A stretch of DNA of 14,560 nt, from NCBI GenBank assembly GCA_026984415.1, contig JALSSE010000159.1, forward strand, positions 1-14,560, in the 5' to 3' direction. The notes under the pieces are model-generated. The model had not been told where the DNA came from. It saw only the letters and a list, made by a program, of their open reading frames with translations, and searched no databases. The position numbers and the translations under genes were made by a program. Source of the DNA: Hydrogenothermaceae bacterium. GTDB taxonomy: Bacteria > Aquificota > Aquificae > Hydrogenothermales > Hydrogenothermaceae. This document shows positions 13,801 to 14,560 of the stretch, one piece after another; the stretch's first letter is position 1, and every line of letters begins with the position of its first letter.

Positions 13801-14202
13801 TAACTTAGCGTGGTTTGGTTTCTTTGTTTTTCTTATTATAAGCCTACCTTCTTCTATAAGATTTATAAAAAATTTTGATTTATTGTAAAACTCTTCATTG
13901 TCAAAATTATCATTGTTAAAAACATTCTTTATAGATTTAATGAAATTATTTACTCTATCTTCTATGCTTAATCTTTTTTGCTCTAAACCATACTCATAAA
14001 GTGAATAATTTCCTTTATCAACATCTAAACCTACAAGAACCTTTAAGGTAAGGTCTTTATTATTTTTCAAAGCTTTATATATAGCATTTAAACCGGAAAA
14101 ATAGAAAAATCCTACTAATATTTTTATTTCTTTTGCTGAAGGAATTATCTTGTTAAGTCTGTTTTCAAGGTTTAAATTACCCTCATTTTTTACAATGTAC
14201 AC
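10873..14202 (-). CDS. PLD-nuclease / SNF2-like (RapA-type) superfamily 2 helicase, defence-associated
   Basis: This 1109-aa protein has an N-terminal phospholipase-D-type nuclease domain (about 1-190) with HAK (H131, K133), then GSSNLT (153-158). The classical Asp after HxK is absent, as in endonuclease-like PLD members. Residues about 255-860 form an SF2 SNF2-like translocase. The motifs are GLGKS (282-286), DEAH (353-356), TATP (382-385), FSEFRDT (733-739), STDKISEGFNL (788-798) and QRVGRINRIGQ (818-828). A long helical insertion lies between the two RecA lobes (about 430-720). The C-terminal 250 residues are charged and unassigned. One HxK motif implies that two copies dimerise to cut DNA. 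It should be an ATP-driven double-stranded DNA translocase that cleaves, comparable to helicase/PLD parts of DISARM-like and related systems. The GTG start at 14202 is supported by GGGAGAGAG 6-11 nt upstream. Genes downstream are higBA and then the methyltransferase operon. Confidence 0.88.
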   Translation of the reverse strand: MYIVKNEGNLNLENRLNKIIPSAKEIKILVGFFYFSGLNAIYKALKNNKDLTLKVLVGLDVDKGNYSLYEYGLEQKRLSIEDRVNNFIKSIKNVFNNDNFDNEEFYNKSKFFINLIEEGRLIIRKTKKPNHAKLYIIKLKENQIIRDGLFITGSSNLTKSGLSGQNEFNIEISDFGLEEVNRYFDKLWENSIKITEDEEKKVKIIEIIKNETPLKEITPYQAYVLSLKTYIDSFHTDKPLKRLEKLLEKKNYKRFSYQMDAVNQAVSIIEENNGVIIADVVGLGKSIIASSIGYVLGKKGIVISPPGLVENWKGYIKDFELNRLDWEVYSIGKLENVLKKVNEDPDVEVVIVDEAHRFRNEKTKSYDLLSKIVRGKKVILLTATPFNNRPSDIFSLIKLFQAPKKSTITLEENVLIKFKRYENQFKNLINIKKYHNSSDPEKREKAVKLFKEYFGSKNVDIKTVEKEIKSLSKEIKRFIQPVIIRRNRLDLVKNPLYKKEIKQLPKLEDPIGKFYELTKEQSRFYDRVLNEYFSKDNGKFKGAIYVPYIYEKGIKTKELQDEEDKETFEFYQQENLRDFMRRLLVRRFESSFGAFRQSIENFIKIYSKAQEFIERTGYYVLDRKFIEESFNLDDDEILEELQRRTEILKTAINIEKEKRNLGREYYIYDINEFKKKDKFLKDIQADIDLFNKILKEINRLKLIENDPKTQELIKLIEETLSEENQPKRKIIVFSEFRDTVKYLKPLLEKHFRVLTVDGHLSQSKIEQIKENFDASYKHQKDEYDVLLSTDKISEGFNLARAGMIINYDIPWNPVRVIQRVGRINRIGQKVFDKLYVVNFFPTEKGESLTKQREIAENKLFLIHNSIGEDSKIFSPDEEPTPSQLYQRLTKNPDETEEESFFTKAVKEFQEIKEKDLDIIYQITKLPYRVKVPKKGKENELILLIKKGKNLFINYKKYSDEKPITVSYEEIYEKLKADKEEKPLEKSENFWKVYEELKNYRNSEHYRTTTNDPEVKARNMLKSLLQEPQIQNNEELQTFIKNLIKDIEDYGTIPLYTLKEISQLDLNKVDKCIDYLNKLMEELGGAYFLEKYKINEHKTEVLIAVENVSD

Positions 14203-14283
14203 TTAAAGCTCTCTCCCAATATTTAAGAAATTTAAACTAAATTTCAAAGACTATTGTGAATTATTTTTATAGCAATGGCAAGT

Positions 14284-14532
14284 TTAATCAAAACTCATAC
14301 TTAAAAGTTTTAAAATCCACATTAAAATGATGATTATAAGCCAGAACACAATAATAAAAACTATTCCAAATTTTAAAGTAATAAAAAACACCTTAAAAAT
14401 AAGGAAGATGAGATAAGGAACAGAAATCAAAATTACTAAAAATGCAATAAATACTAAAAACAGAACAAAAAATGCTATCAGGTAATTTTTTAAGCCAAGC
14501 TCTTTTGTTTCATACAGTCTCATCTTCTCCAT
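14284..14532 (-). CDS. Small two-helix membrane protein
   Basis: This 82-aa protein is almost entirely hydrophobic after a charged N-terminus (MEKMRLYETKELGLKNY). Two long transmembrane stretches are visible, about residues 17-47 and 50-76, joined by a short turn containing Lys. I do not recognise a family. ATG at 14532 is the first start; a second Met at residue 4 is also possible, because GGAG sits just before it. Neither has an ideally spaced Shine-Dalgarno. It lies 81 nt upstream of the PLD/SNF2 helicase on the same strand. That gap holds the helicase ribosome-binding site, and a promoter is possible there but not clear. Whether it belongs to the defence locus or to a neighbouring housekeeping unit cannot be decided from the window. 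Confidence 0.65.
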   Translation of the reverse strand: MEKMRLYETKELGLKNYLIAFFVLFLVFIAFLVILISVPYLIFLIFKVFFITLKFGIVFIIVFWLIIIILMWILKLLSMSFD

Positions 14533-14560
14533 AAACTTTTAAGTGGTTATAAATGGTATC

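Noticed and set aside
14203..14283. Promoter for the PLD/SNF2 helicase (TTGCCA near 14282, TATAAA nearby)
   Set aside because: Spacing between the possible boxes is wrong (the hexamer 17 nt after TTGCCA is CACAAT), so the call would be guesswork in A/T-rich DNA.
1..14560. CRISPR array, tRNA, rRNA or insertion sequence
   Set aside because: No regularly spaced repeats, cloverleaf, rRNA stretch, transposase or terminal inverted repeats were recognised on reading either strand.

Overview
The window is AT-rich, gene-dense and rich in Lys, Glu and Ile codons. Together with the mix of gene families this suggests a thermophilic or moderately thermophilic bacterium, possibly an Aquificota member such as Sulfurihydrogenibium or Persephonella. 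That placement is an impression from composition and style, not a computed result. No rRNA, tRNA, IS element or CRISPR array was seen.

Layout. Positions 1-229 (minus) hold the 5' part of an exported cysteine-rich protein with a Kazal-type module. Positions 311-1228 (plus) encode a CDF-family zinc/cadmium efflux protein. From about 1247 to 14532 everything convincing lies on the minus strand. In transcription order: a small two-helix membrane protein (14532-14284); a large PLD-nuclease/SNF2-like helicase (14202-10873); a HigB-HigA toxin-antitoxin pair (10819-10174); a good sigma70-type promoter (10176-10148) with a leader of about 200 nt; a 42-aa single-TM peptide (9941-9813); a 1273-aa Eco57I/type IIG-like adenine methyltransferase (9811-5990); a superfamily 1 helicase with a NERD-like N-terminus (5956-3821); a DUF2290-like protein (3809-3153); an N-terminally damaged Xre antitoxin overlapping a SecB-like chaperone (2996-2378); a VapBC pair (2294-1708); and an orphan DUF433 protein (1564-1247).

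Interpretation. The minus-strand block looks like a defence island. The likely core is a restriction or phage-exclusion system: a methyltransferase to mark or recognise DNA, a PLD/SNF2 helicase as a translocating nuclease, a second SF1 helicase, and a DUF2290 partner of unknown function. The 42-aa peptide, methyltransferase, SF1 helicase and DUF2290 genes are spaced by 1, 33 and 11 nt, and so probably form one operon driven from the promoter just downstream of higA. Toxin-antitoxin modules lie between and beside these genes: HigBA intact, a toxin-less and frame-damaged TAC (toxin-antitoxin-chaperone) remnant, VapBC intact, and DUF433 without a partner. This arrangement is typical of addiction elements that stabilise a horizontally acquired defence locus.

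The most unusual points are the hidden 42-aa membrane peptide immediately before the methyltransferase, the SF1/DUF2290 pair, the eroded TAC module, and an 18-bp near-identical element shared by two untranslated regions on this strand.
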